DNA from: Candidatus Omnitrophota bacterium
GTDB taxonomy: Bacteria > Omnitrophota > Omnitrophia > Omnitrophales > Aquincolibacteriaceae
NCBI GenBank assembly: GCA_903820505.1
Contig: CAIJHQ010000037.1
Location: 26,150 to 90,149, forward strand
Reading direction: 5' to 3'
Length of the DNA: 64,000 nucleotides
Part shown: one piece after another, positions 45,610-53,467 of the stretch
How the letters are laid out: the number at the start of each line of letters is the position of its first letter
Position numbering within the stretch: position 1 is the first letter of the stretch
Translations under genes and position numbers: made by a program
The notes under the pieces: generated by a model
The model's database searches: none
What the model was told of the DNA's origin: nothing
Seen by the model: the letters and a program-made list of their open reading frames with translations, nothing else

Positions 45610-46890
45610 ATGTCAGACATCCGCGTTCGTTTCGCCCCCTCGCCGACGGGTTATCTCCATATCGGCGGCGTTCGCACCGCGCTCTTTAATTATCTTTACG
45701 CCCGCCAACAAGGCGGGAAATTCCTTCTCCGTATCGAGGACACGGACGCCAAACGTTCCACGCCGGAATTCGAACGCGAGATCCTGGAGTCACTCCGGTG
45801 GCTCGGGCTGGATTGGGACGGGGAGACCGTCCATCAAAGCAGGCGGCTTGACCGCTACCGGGAAGCGGCGCGCGAACTTGCGGCCAAGGGCCTGGCGTAT
45901 GAATTTGAGGGCGCCGTCAAATTCAAGATCCCGCCGGGTCCGGTCAAGGTATACGACACGGTACGCGGGGAAGTGACCTACGACAGCGCGGAGTTCGAGG
46001 ACCTCGTGATCCTGAAGTCCGACGGCTACCCCACGTTCCATCTGGCGGTGGTCGTGGACGATCACGACATGGAGATCACTCACATCATCCGGGGCGAGGA
46101 CCATCTGCCGAACACGCCGCGGCACATCCTTCTTTATCAGGCGCTCGGGTGGAAACCGCCGAAGTACGCTCATCTGCCGCTCATTTTCGGGACGGACGGG
46201 ACGCCGCTTTCCAAACGTCACGGCGCGGTCGCGGTGTCGGAATATCGCGCTCAGGGTTTTCTCCCGCAGGCGCTCGTCAATTATCTCGCGCTCCTGGGAT
46301 GGAACCCCGGGACGCCGCAGGAGATCTTCAGCCTGCCGGAACTGGTGAAACAATTCTCTTTGAAGCGCGTGATCAAATCGAACGCGCAATTCAATCCCGA
46401 AAAACTGCTTTGGCTGAACGGCCAGCACCTGCGCGCGCTTCCCGGAGAAGACTATGAGGCCCGGGTCACGGAGTTCTGGAAGGAACGGATGGAACTTCCT
46501 CCGGAGAACACGTGGCGGAAACTGATCACGCTTTACCGGCCACGCATTCAGACCCTCGGGGAATTAAAAGAACAGGCCTCGTATTATTTTTCCGACGCGA
46601 CCTATTCCGACCCCGAAACCGTTCGCGCGATCCGGGCTCAGACGTCCCTCGTGGAGCTTCTCAAACAGTGGGCGGAAAGCGTGAGCGAGCTTCCCGATTT
46701 TGAGGATACCACTCCGCTCGACCAGAAAACGCGCCAGTTGGCCGAGGGAGCGGGCCTCAAACCCAAGGACCTCATTCATCCGCTGCGGTTGATCATGACC
46801 GGCGGGACGACCAGTCCCGGTATTTTCGAGCTCATGAGCCTTCTCGGGAAAGCCGTTTGTCTCTCGCGTCTCGAACGGTTTTTAGCCTGA
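45610..46890 (+). CDS. gltX: Glutamyl-tRNA synthetase, short form lacking the zinc-type insertion
   Basis: 426 residues with AAGGA before the ATG; most bacterial GluRS are 465-490. Class I motifs are SPTGYLHIGGVRT and TPLSKRHGAVAVSEYR, the latter near residue 200, roughly 40 residues earlier than usual. The shortening lies after KGLAYEFEG, where typical enzymes have a Cys-containing zinc-binding loop; here the chain goes directly to AVKFKIP. The rest (FHLAVVVDDHDMEITHIIRG, EDHLPNT) is standard. glnS follows directly, so a non-discriminating GluRS role is not required. Confidence 0.93.
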   Translation: MSDIRVRFAPSPTGYLHIGGVRTALFNYLYARQQGGKFLLRIEDTDAKRSTPEFEREILESLRWLGLDWDGETVHQSRRLDRYREAARELAAKGLAYEFEGAVKFKIPPGPVKVYDTVRGEVTYDSAEFEDLVILKSDGYPTFHLAVVVDDHDMEITHIIRGEDHLPNTPRHILLYQALGWKPPKYAHLPLIFGTDGTPLSKRHGAVAVSEYRAQGFLPQALVNYLALLGWNPGTPQEIFSLPELVKQFSLKRVIKSNAQFNPEKLLWLNGQHLRALPGEDYEARVTEFWKERMELPPENTWRKLITLYRPRIQTLGELKEQASYYFSDATYSDPETVRAIRAQTSLVELLKQWAESVSELPDFEDTTPLDQKTRQLAEGAGLKPKDLIHPLRLIMTGGTTSPGIFELMSLLGKAVCLSRLERFLA

Positions 46891-46914
46891 CGGCCGTTCG
46901 GCCTGTGATATAAT
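46887..46914 (+). promoter_or_regulatory. Candidate glnS promoter
   Basis: CTGACG at 46887-46892, a 16-bp spacer and TATAAT at 46909-46914, overlapping the gltX stop. The glnS ATG lies only 8 bases beyond the -10, so the transcript would begin at or next to the start codon. Confidence 0.5.
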
Positions 46915-46922
46915 TCCGCCCT

Positions 46923-48614
46923 ATGGAGCCTCTGAAAACACCGTCGAATTTTATCCGGGACATCATTGACGCGGACATCGCCAAGGGCAAAAATGGCGGC
47001 CGCGTGCATACCCGTTTTCCGCCCGAGCCGAACGGCTACCTTCATATCGGCCACGCCAAGGCCATCTGCATCAGCTTCGGGATCGCCCGCGACTATCACG
47101 GACTTTGCAACCTCCGCTTTGACGACACCAATCCCGAGAAGGAGGAGGTCGAGTATGTGGATTCGATCCGCGAGGACGTCCGCTGGCTCGGGTTCGACTG
47201 GGCGGACCGCGAATACTACGCCTCCGATTATTTCGACCGGCTCTACGGGTACGCCCTGGAGCTCATCAAAAAGGGAAAGGCCTATGTCTGTGACCTGACG
47301 CCGGACGAACAGCGGAAGCACCGCGGCACGCTGACCGCGCCGGGCACGGACAGCCCGTACCGCGGCCGGACGGTCGCGGAGAATCTCGACCTTTTCGAGC
47401 GGATGCGCCAGGGGGAATTCGACGAAGGAACGCGGGTCCTGCGCGCGAAGATCGATATGGCGTCGCCCAACATCACGATGCGCGACCCGACGATCTACCG
47501 GATCAAAAAGGCGTCGCACCACCGGACGGGCGACAAATGGTGCATCTACCCGATGTACGATTTCACGCATTGCCTTTCCGATTCCATCGAGGGAATCACG
47601 CACTCCCTCTGCACGCTCGAGTTCGAGAACAACCGGCCGCTCTACGACTGGGTCCTCAACCAGCTCGGTGTGCATCATCCCCAGCAGATCGAATTCGCGA
47701 GACTGAACCTGACGTACACGGTCCTGAGCAAGAGGGTCCTCCTGAAACTCGTCCAGCAGAAGACCGTTTCCGGTTGGGACGATCCGCGGATGCCGACGCT
47801 CTCGGGGTTCCGCCGCCGCGGTTTTACGCCGTCCTCGATCCGTGATTTTTGCGATCGTGTAGGCGTCGCGAAGTTCAACAGCACGATCGACACGGGGGTG
47901 CTCGAGAACTCGATCCGCGAAGAACTGAACAGGACCGCGCCGCGCATGATGGCCGTGCTGGACCCGCTGAAAGTGGTGATCACGGATTATCCGGAAGGGA
48001 AGACCGAAGAAATGGACGCGACGAACAATCCCGAGGATCCCGCCGCCGGCACGAGAAAGGTTCCGTTCTCACGCGAGCTTTATATCGAGCGGGACGATTT
48101 CCGGGAAACGCCACCGCCGAAGTTCTTTCGCCTGGCGCCGGGCCAGGAGGTCCGCCTCCGCTACGGGTACTTCATCAAATGCGAGAAGGTGATCAAGGAT
48201 CCCAAGACGGGAGAAGTCCTCGAACTGCATTGCACGCATGATCCCGCGACGCGGGGCGGCAATAATCCTCCGGACGGCCGCAAGGTCAAGGGCACGATCC
48301 ACTGGGTTTCGGCCAGGCATGCTGTCCCGGCCGAGGTCCGGCTTTATGACCACCTTTTTGCGGCGAAGGATCCTTCGGGTGTTCCGGAGGGGCAGGATAT
48401 TCTCGTGAACCTGAATCCGAATTCCCTGAAGACAGTTTTCGGGGCCCTTCTTGAGCCCGCTCTGAAAGAGGCCCGTCCGGGCGCGCATTTCCAGTTCGAG
48501 AGGCTCGGATATTTCTTTGTCGACCCCATTGATTCCAAACCCGGCCGGCCCGTTTTCAACCGGACCGTCACGCTCCGCGATACCTGGGAAAAGATCGAAA
48601 AAGCGCGGAAGTGA
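46923..48614 (+). CDS. glnS: Glutaminyl-tRNA synthetase
   Basis: 563 residues, similar to E. coli GlnRS (554). It charges tRNA-Gln directly. Motifs: the start [20 protein letters not shown], then [18 protein letters not shown] with [21 protein letters not shown], and VLSKRV near residue 275 in place of KMSKS. The C-terminal half is the two beta-barrel anticodon domain ([18 protein letters not shown] and [10 protein letters not shown]). No Shine-Dalgarno is present, and the promoter is placed so that the mRNA may be leaderless. The cognate tRNA-Gln is the next gene. Confidence 0.97.
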   Translation: MEPLKTPSNFIRDIIDADIAKGKNGGRVHTRFPPEPNGYLHIGHAKAICISFGIARDYHGLCNLRFDDTNPEKEEVEYVDSIREDVRWLGFDWADREYYASDYFDRLYGYALELIKKGKAYVCDLTPDEQRKHRGTLTAPGTDSPYRGRTVAENLDLFERMRQGEFDEGTRVLRAKIDMASPNITMRDPTIYRIKKASHHRTGDKWCIYPMYDFTHCLSDSIEGITHSLCTLEFENNRPLYDWVLNQLGVHHPQQIEFARLNLTYTVLSKRVLLKLVQQKTVSGWDDPRMPTLSGFRRRGFTPSSIRDFCDRVGVAKFNSTIDTGVLENSIREELNRTAPRMMAVLDPLKVVITDYPEGKTEEMDATNNPEDPAAGTRKVPFSRELYIERDDFRETPPPKFFRLAPGQEVRLRYGYFIKCEKVIKDPKTGEVLELHCTHDPATRGGNNPPDGRKVKGTIHWVSARHAVPAEVRLYDHLFAAKDPSGVPEGQDILVNLNPNSLKTVFGALLEPALKEARPGAHFQFERLGYFFVDPIDSKPGRPVFNRTVTLRDTWEKIEKARK

Positions 48615-48650
48615 ACGAGCGCGGCAGCCCGGTCGCCGCAGGAACAACGC

Positions 48651-48679
48651 TTGTCCGTATTCTCAAGACCCGCTATAAT
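48651..48679 (+). promoter_or_regulatory. Candidate tRNA-Gln promoter
   Basis: TTGTCC at 48651-48656, a 17-bp spacer and TATAAT at 48674-48679. The distal tRNA fragment begins 38 bases after the -10, the intact tRNA about 140. Confidence 0.55.
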
Positions 48680-48714
48680 TCTCCTCCGCGATCGGGTCCG
48701 ACTCGCCGAAGTTC

Positions 48715-48726
48715 ATTGGGGAATGG
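48715..48726. repeat. 12-bp direct repeat, distal tRNA-Gln 5' fragment
   Basis: ATTGGGGAATGG, identical to 48818-48829 at the intact tRNA-Gln start (two upstream bases and ten tRNA bases), 103 bp apart. Confidence 0.75.
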
Positions 48727-48819
48727 CGCCCCGGCCCTGGGGCGGCCGGGACTGCGGATAACGGATTGTCGGGTAGCGAAGATCCTCTGCCGCAAGTGAA
48801 CTGGATCAGATTTTAATAT

Positions 48820-48893
48820 TGGGGAATGGTGTAACGGTAGCACTGGTGACTCTGGATCACCCAGTCTAGGTTCAAATCCTAGTTCCCCAGCCA
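48820..48893 (+). tRNA. tRNA-Gln, anticodon CTG
   Basis: Acceptor stem TGGGGAA/TTCCCCA, a D-arm, anticodon stem GGTGA/TCACC closing the loop CTCTGGA, so anticodon CTG at 48852-48854 reads CAG. The T-arm CTAGG/CCTAG has loop TTCAAAT. Discriminator G48890 and encoded CCA at 48891-48893. Unlike tRNA-Arg in this window it carries CCA. It lies 205 bp after glnS and is followed by an intrinsic terminator. Confidence 0.95.
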
Positions 48894-48901
48894 TTTGAGC
48901 A

Positions 48902-48940
48902 GGCCATCGGGAGCAACTCTCGGTGGCCTTTTTGTTTTTC
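48902..48940 (+). terminator. Intrinsic terminator after tRNA-Gln
   Basis: GGCCATCGGGAG, loop CAA, CTCTCGGTGGCC, then TTTTTGTTTTT. A 12-bp stem with two G-T pairs and a strong T-tract starting 9 bases after the tRNA. Confidence 0.85.
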
Positions 48941-49021
48941 TGCGTTTAAAATACCTTCTGCCGGCAAAAATGCCGATGGTTCTTCTGAGATAATATTAGC
49001 TGCGATCCGGAGGATAGAAGT

Positions 49022-50134
49022 ATGAGTGAAAAGAAGGTCGCCAAGGTACTGGAACAAAGCGAGGACTACTACCGCAAGCTGGTCCAGGACGCCAACAGCA
49101 TCATCCTGCGCATGGATACCCGCGGCAGGATCACTTTCATCAATCAATTCGCGCAGAAGTTCTTCGGGTACAGGGAGGAGGAGATCCTGGGGAAAGACGC
49201 GATCGGCACCATTGCGCCGGTCACGGACAGCGCGGGCAGGGACCTCAAGGCCATGGTCGATGATATCATGCGCGAACCGGCCAAATACGTGAACAACGAG
49301 AACGAGAATATGCTCCGCAGCGGGGAGCGCGTGTGGATCTCATGGACCAACAAGGCTCTGTCGGACCGGAAGGGGCATACCGAAGAGATCCTCTGCGTCG
49401 GCAACGATATCACCAAGATCAAAAAGGCCGAAGAGGTCTTGAGGGAGATGGACAAACGGAAATCCGCTTTTGTCGCCAACGTCTCCCACGAATTCAAGAA
49501 CCCGCTGGGCAACATGCGGCTTTCGCTGACCCATATCCTGCAGGGCGAGAGCGGCGCGATCAACGAGGAGCAGCGGATGATGCTTGAGATCGCTCAGCGA
49601 AGTACCGAACGGCTCATCCGCCTGGTCAAGGACCTTCTGGACCTTTCGAAGATCGAGGCGGGAAAGATGCAGTTGAGTAGGGAGGACGTTCCGATCGCCG
49701 CCCTGACCGAAGAAGTGATCGTCGAGAACAGCCGCGAGATCTCCGCGAAGAATCTTGTCCTCGAAAAAGAATTCTCCGGAAGCGCGGGCTCGGTTTTTGG
49801 GGACCGCGACAAGCTGACCGAAGTCATCACCAATCTGCTCAGCAATGCCGTCAAGTACACTCCCGCCGGGGGAAAGGTCGCGCTCAACCTCTCCGGCACC
49901 GCGGAAGAAGTCCGTTTTGAAATATCCGATTCCGGGCCGGGCATCGCCAGGGAGGATTTCGGCAAGCTGTTCGACAAATTCGAACGCCTGACCGCCGAAA
50001 GGCAGGAAGGGACCGGCCTGGGCCTTTCCATCACCAAGGACATTATCGGTCTTCATAAGGGCAGGATCTGGGTCGAAAGCGAATTGGGAAGGGGAAGTAA
50101 ATTTATCGTAACTTTGCCCCGAAAGCATGATTAA
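49022..50134 (+). CDS. PAS-domain sensor histidine kinase
   Basis: 370 residues with GGAGGAT before the ATG and no membrane span, so a soluble kinase. PAS domain at about 10-135 (SIILRMDTRGRITFINQFAQ and GHTEEILCVGNDITKIK). H-box FVANVSHEFKNPLGNMRLSL near residue 157; N-box NLLSNAVKYTPAGG; G-boxes SDSGPGIAREDFGKLFDKF and GTGLGLSITKDIIGLHKG. All catalytic motifs are intact. No response regulator is adjacent; lone receivers at 45203 and 4943 are in the window but pairing is unproven. Confidence 0.95.
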   Translation: MSEKKVAKVLEQSEDYYRKLVQDANSIILRMDTRGRITFINQFAQKFFGYREEEILGKDAIGTIAPVTDSAGRDLKAMVDDIMREPAKYVNNENENMLRSGERVWISWTNKALSDRKGHTEEILCVGNDITKIKKAEEVLREMDKRKSAFVANVSHEFKNPLGNMRLSLTHILQGESGAINEEQRMMLEIAQRSTERLIRLVKDLLDLSKIEAGKMQLSREDVPIAALTEEVIVENSREISAKNLVLEKEFSGSAGSVFGDRDKLTEVITNLLSNAVKYTPAGGKVALNLSGTAEEVRFEISDSGPGIAREDFGKLFDKFERLTAERQEGTGLGLSITKDIIGLHKGRIWVESELGRGSKFIVTLPRKHD

Positions 50135-50257
50135 GACGGACGGGCTGACGACCTCGGCGCTGTTCTCCCTCAAGTTCGCCGATAAAGGGCCGTCATACTG
50201 GGGGAATGATAGGTTATTTCTGAATAACACCATTCATAAACGACGTTCAGGGGCCCA

Positions 50258-50626
50258 ATGAAAAAACCTAATAATAAATCCGCCGAAAAACGCGTCGCCA
50301 GGCCGTGGGGTTTCTACACGGTGCTCAATACGGGCCGGGGGTTCAAGGTGAAGGTCGTTGAAGTCCTTCCGGGCCAACGTCTCAGTCTTCAGCGCCATCA
50401 ATACCGGAGCGAACACTGGGTCGTGGTGAGCGGCACCGCCAAGATCACCAACGGCCGCAACACGCTCTTCCTCGGGCAGAACGAAAGCACCTACATCCCC
50501 AAAACGACGCTCCACCGCATCGAAAATCCCCTGGCGCGCAAGATGCTCCGGATCATCGAGGTCCAGTGCGGGTCTTATACCGGCGAGGACGACATCGAGC
50601 GCCTGGACGACGATCACGGAAGATAG
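50258..50626 (+). CDS. Mannose-6-phosphate isomerase type II cupin-like protein
   Basis: 122 residues, a single cupin. It matches the C-terminal isomerase module of GMP-PMI proteins: RPWGFYTVLNTGRGFKVKVV, then LPGQRLSLQRHQYRSEHWVV and HRIENPLARKMLRIIEVQCG, with His in QRHQYRSEHW as metal ligands. It may isomerise mannose-6-phosphate and fructose-6-phosphate, or another sugar phosphate. galE follows 15 bp later, so a nucleotide-sugar or surface glycan role is likely. Confidence 0.9.
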   Translation: MKKPNNKSAEKRVARPWGFYTVLNTGRGFKVKVVEVLPGQRLSLQRHQYRSEHWVVVSGTAKITNGRNTLFLGQNESTYIPKTTLHRIENPLARKMLRIIEVQCGSYTGEDDIERLDDDHGR

Positions 50627-50641
50627 AAAAGGACCTGCCCC

Positions 50642-51673
50642 ATGGCGTCAAAGAAGATATTAGTCACCGGCGGCGCCGGATACATCGGGTCGCATACCGC
50701 TGTCGAACTGGTCCGCGCCGGCTACGAGCCCGTGATCCTGGACAATTTCTCGAATTCCGAACGGTTCATTGTCGGCAGGGTCCGGAAGATCACCGGCCGG
50801 AACGTGCCTCTTTGTACCGGGGACTGCTCCGTTCCCGCCGACGTGGCGAAGGTCTTCAAGAAAGAAGGACGCTTCCACGGCATCATCCATTTCGCGGCGC
50901 TCAAGGCGGTGGGGGAGTCGGTCGCCCAGCCGCTGCGTTATTACCGCAATAACGTCGGCGGCATGCTGACGATGCTGGAAGCCGCGGACCGGTACAAAGT
51001 CCCGCATTTTGTTTTTTCTTCTTCCTGCACGGTCTACGGCGAGCCGGACAAACTGCCCGTACGCGAGGACGCGCCGGTCAAGAACGCGGCGTCGCCTTAC
51101 GGGGAAACGAAAAAGATCGCGGAACGGATGCTCGAAACTTTCCTTCAAAGCGGCGTGCCCGTCAAAGCGGTCTCTTTACGCTATTTTAATCCGATCGGCG
51201 CGCATCCTTCGGCCCTGATCGGGGAGCTTCCCCTCGGGACACCGAAGAACCTCGTGCCGTTCGTGACGCAGACGGCCGCGGGCATCCGGAAAGTCCTGCA
51301 AGTGTACGGCGATGATTACAAGACGCCCGACGGAACATGCATCCGGGACTATATCCATGTGATCGATCTCGCCGCGGCGCACGTCCGGGCGTTGGGATAC
51401 CTCGAGAAAAAACGGGGTCCGTTCTATGACATTTTTAACGTCGGTACGGGACGCGGACAAAGCGTTCTCGGGATCGTCAAGACGTTCGAAAAAGTGACGG
51501 GCGTGAAGGTCCCCTACAAGATCGCCCTGCGCCGTTCCGGGGATATCGCCGAGATCTACGCGGCGGCCGGCAAGGCGAAGAAAGTATTGGGGTGGAGCGC
51601 GAAGCTTTCCCTGGAAGAAGCCCTTCGCAGCAGCTGGGCGTGGCAGAAAACGCTCCGTTCCGGGAAAAGGTAA
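50642..51673 (+). CDS. galE: UDP-glucose 4-epimerase
   Basis: 343 residues, AAGGA before the ATG. It interconverts UDP-glucose and UDP-galactose. Rossmann motif LVTGGAGYIGSHTAVELVRA, then SSSCTVYGEPDKLPVRED, catalytic YGETKK, and NPIGAHPSALIGELP and GTCIRDYIHVIDLA, all GalE signatures. With the upstream isomerase cupin it supplies sugar nucleotides, perhaps for lipopolysaccharide or glycosylation. The GC-rich end overlaps an alternative upstream extension of the next gene. Confidence 0.95.
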   Translation: MASKKILVTGGAGYIGSHTAVELVRAGYEPVILDNFSNSERFIVGRVRKITGRNVPLCTGDCSVPADVAKVFKKEGRFHGIIHFAALKAVGESVAQPLRYYRNNVGGMLTMLEAADRYKVPHFVFSSSCTVYGEPDKLPVREDAPVKNAASPYGETKKIAERMLETFLQSGVPVKAVSLRYFNPIGAHPSALIGELPLGTPKNLVPFVTQTAAGIRKVLQVYGDDYKTPDGTCIRDYIHVIDLAAAHVRALGYLEKKRGPFYDIFNVGTGRGQSVLGIVKTFEKVTGVKVPYKIALRRSGDIAEIYAAAGKAKKVLGWSAKLSLEEALRSSWAWQKTLRSGKR

Positions 51674-51759
51674 AAGGTCATCGGGAAGCTTGTCGTTCGC
51701 GTTTTATCCAACTTCTATTTTCCTTTCTTCCCGAAATACGGAGAGGAATTCTTGCGCCC

Positions 51760-52215
51760 ATGACGAAACACAAAGAGCACATCGCGTTCATGAAAGAGGC
51801 GATGAAGGAGGCCTGGAAGGGCCTGCGGGAAGGGGGCATTCCGATAGGTTCGGTCCTCGTGAAGGACGGGAAGATTCTCGGCCGGGGTCATAACCGCCGG
51901 GTCCAGAATGGCTCCGCAGTCCTGCACGCGGAAATGGACTGTCTCGAGAACGCGGGCCGGCTCACGGCCCGGGACTACGCAAAATGCGTTCTTTATTCCA
52001 CACTTTCGCCATGCGACATGTGCACGGGCGCCATTCTTCTCTATAAGATCCCGGTCGTGGTGCTGGGAGAGAACAGGACTTTCAAGGGGCCCGAGGCGTA
52101 TTCCAGGAGGCGCGGTGTACAGCTCATCAACCTCGACCTCGACGACTGCAAGCAAATGATGAAAGACTTTATCGCCGCGAAACCCGGGCTCTGGAACGAA
52201 GATATCGGAGAATAA
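51760..52215 (+). CDS. Cytosine deaminase-like nucleoside deaminase (yeast Fcy1 type)
   Basis: 151 residues from the ATG at 51760; the frame runs back to 51592 inside galE but that extension is not family-like. Zinc motif: HAEMDCLENAGRL with His and catalytic Glu, then LSPCDMCTGAILLYKIP with two Cys. The order IPIGSVLVKDGKILGRGHNR, LYSTLSPCDMCTGA and the C-terminal NEDIGE closely follow yeast cytosine deaminase (Fcy1), not the bacterial CodA family. It should convert cytosine to uracil for pyrimidine salvage. Related guanine or tRNA adenosine deaminases are less likely because of the specific match. Confidence 0.85.
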   Translation: MTKHKEHIAFMKEAMKEAWKGLREGGIPIGSVLVKDGKILGRGHNRRVQNGSAVLHAEMDCLENAGRLTARDYAKCVLYSTLSPCDMCTGAILLYKIPVVVLGENRTFKGPEAYSRRRGVQLINLDLDDCKQMMKDFIAAKPGLWNEDIGE

Positions 52216-52218
52216 ACC

Positions 52219-52578
52219 ATGTTTATCCGTCGCCTGAAGGACTGCAAGGAGATCACCGCCGGGGATGCCTGTCATCTTCGCGAGCTTTTGAACGCGAGAA
52301 CGGACAAGCGCGCTTACCGTTACAGCCTGGCGCACGCGGTAGTAAAACCCGGGCAGAAGACGAAGCCCCACGCGCTGAAAACCTCCGAGGTCTACTATAT
52401 CCTGGAGGGAAAAGGCCGGATGTGTGTCGGGGATGAGTCCTCGGAAGTGACGCCCGGTTGTGCGGTCGATATCCCTCCGGGGGCGGTCCAGTCCATTGAG
52501 AACATTGGTCCCACGGACCTTGTGTTCCTCTGCATCGTCGATCCGGCGTGGCGTCCCGAGGACGAGAAGATCCTTTAG
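52219..52578 (+). CDS. Cupin-domain protein
   Basis: 119 residues starting 3 bp after the deaminase stop, so translationally coupled. A single cupin with VVKPGQKTKPHALKTSEVYY, then LEGKGRMCVGDESSEVTPG, and IPPGAVQSIENIG. One metal-ligand His is visible (PHALKTSE). It resembles small cupins of unknown function; enzymatic or binding role is undetermined. Confidence 0.85.
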   Translation: MFIRRLKDCKEITAGDACHLRELLNARTDKRAYRYSLAHAVVKPGQKTKPHALKTSEVYYILEGKGRMCVGDESSEVTPGCAVDIPPGAVQSIENIGPTDLVFLCIVDPAWRPEDEKIL

Positions 52579-52650
52579 GCGACGGAACCGAAGGCCCCGT
52601 GTCCGTCGTCCCGATGCCCCTTTTTTGCCCAAAAAAACTACGTCTGAGCC

Positions 52651-52679
52651 TTGCAAAAAACGCGGTCGTAGGTTACCCT
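52651..52679 (+). promoter_or_regulatory. Weak candidate promoter before the transglutaminase-like gene
   Basis: TTGCAA at 52651-52656, a 17-bp spacer and TACCCT at 52674-52679 (only three of six -10 positions match). Confidence 0.3.
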
Positions 52680-52692
52680 TGAACGTCATTTC

Positions 52693-52728
52693 ACATATAG
52701 CAGAAACTAACATATATAGCGGAAACTA
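52693..52728. repeat. Tandem near-repeat in the leader of the transglutaminase-like gene
   Basis: ACATATAGCAGAAACTA (52693-52709) is followed directly by ACATATATAGCGGAAACTA (52710-52728) and then GCATATG. Such tandem sites often bind a regulator; no protein can be named. Confidence 0.45.
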
Positions 52729-52760
52729 GCATATGAATTCTCCGGGAGGGGGCGGACAAG

Positions 52761-53273
52761 ATGCAAAAAAATGAGGACGGAGGTCGGGAACGGATGGCCG
52801 GGGCGCGCAGGCGGGCCGGGATCGTTCTCACCCTGTTCTTCCTTCTGCAGATCGCGATGCCGCTCTGTTCCGGTTATGAACCGCAAGGCGTCCCTTCCAC
52901 CATCAAGACCCCGCAGGATATTGAAAAATGGTTTTCCAGTCTCAAATCTCAGATGACACTTCCCGACGTTCCGCAGACCGTTCAGGAAATGCTGGAGAGC
53001 CGGGCCGGCGACTGTGATGACTTCGCGACCCTCGCCTCCAAGATCCTGGCGGACCTTGGAATATCCTCCGAAGTCCTGGTGATCCAGTACACGGGAACTC
53101 CACTGCGGCATGCCATCTGCCTCTGGGTCGATGAGAACGGCAATTACAACTTTTTTTCCGCACAACGACTCGTCCGGACGGGGGAAAGCGATAAAGGGGC
53201 CGTTCTCGGAAGGTATTTTCCGTCTGCCGAAAATTTCACCGTTCTTGATATCAGTCAGCGCGTTGTCGCTTAA
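52761..53273 (+). CDS. Secreted transglutaminase-like (cysteine-protease fold) protein
   Basis: 170 residues with GGAGGGGG upstream. Signal peptide at about residues 15-38 (AGIVLTLFFLLQIAMPLCSG). The catalytic-type pattern is SRAGDCDDFATLASKILADL with the Cys, then LRHAICLWVDENGNYNFF with His and Asp. This is the transglutaminase-like fold, which includes periplasmic proteases of the LapG (BTLCP) type. The next two genes encode a TPS pore and giant adhesin, so processing of a surface protein is an attractive but unproven role. Tandem repeats precede it. Confidence 0.8.
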   Translation: MQKNEDGGRERMAGARRRAGIVLTLFFLLQIAMPLCSGYEPQGVPSTIKTPQDIEKWFSSLKSQMTLPDVPQTVQEMLESRAGDCDDFATLASKILADLGISSEVLVIQYTGTPLRHAICLWVDENGNYNFFSAQRLVRTGESDKGAVLGRYFPSAENFTVLDISQRVVA

Positions 53274-53467
53274 AGGCGCCGGCATACCTCATTTCTGAAA
53301 GTTCTCACCCTGTTTTTCCCAGGAGTTCGCCGTGTTCCGGCGCCGGCCCGAATCGGCCCGGAGACCCAAAAGAAGCGCTTGATTTATTTATGCCGTTTGC
53401 CGATGATACTCACCGGTGCGGGATCGGGTCCGAACGGTTTTTGTATTCACTTGGGCGGGGACTTCCG

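Larger units (their letters stand above)
48615..48819. other. Spacer between glnS and tRNA-Gln with duplicated tRNA 5' end
   Basis: A 205-bp non-coding stretch. It holds a promoter (48651-48679), a 12-bp copy of the tRNA-Gln 5' end (48715-48726), a GC hairpin CGCCCC/GGGGCG (48727-48744) and an AT-rich end next to the tRNA. A minus-strand ORF across it and the tRNA is a tRNA artefact. Confidence 0.6.

Noticed and set aside
48673..48894. Minus-strand ORF containing GFEPRLGDPESPVLPLHHS
   Set aside because: This peptide comes from reading antisense through the tRNA-Gln gene, a common tRNA artefact.
52580..52630. Stem CGACGGA/TCCGTCG with a later T-run as a terminator after the cupin gene
   Set aside because: The loop is 15 bases and the T-run is 12 bases away, so the fit to an intrinsic terminator is poor.
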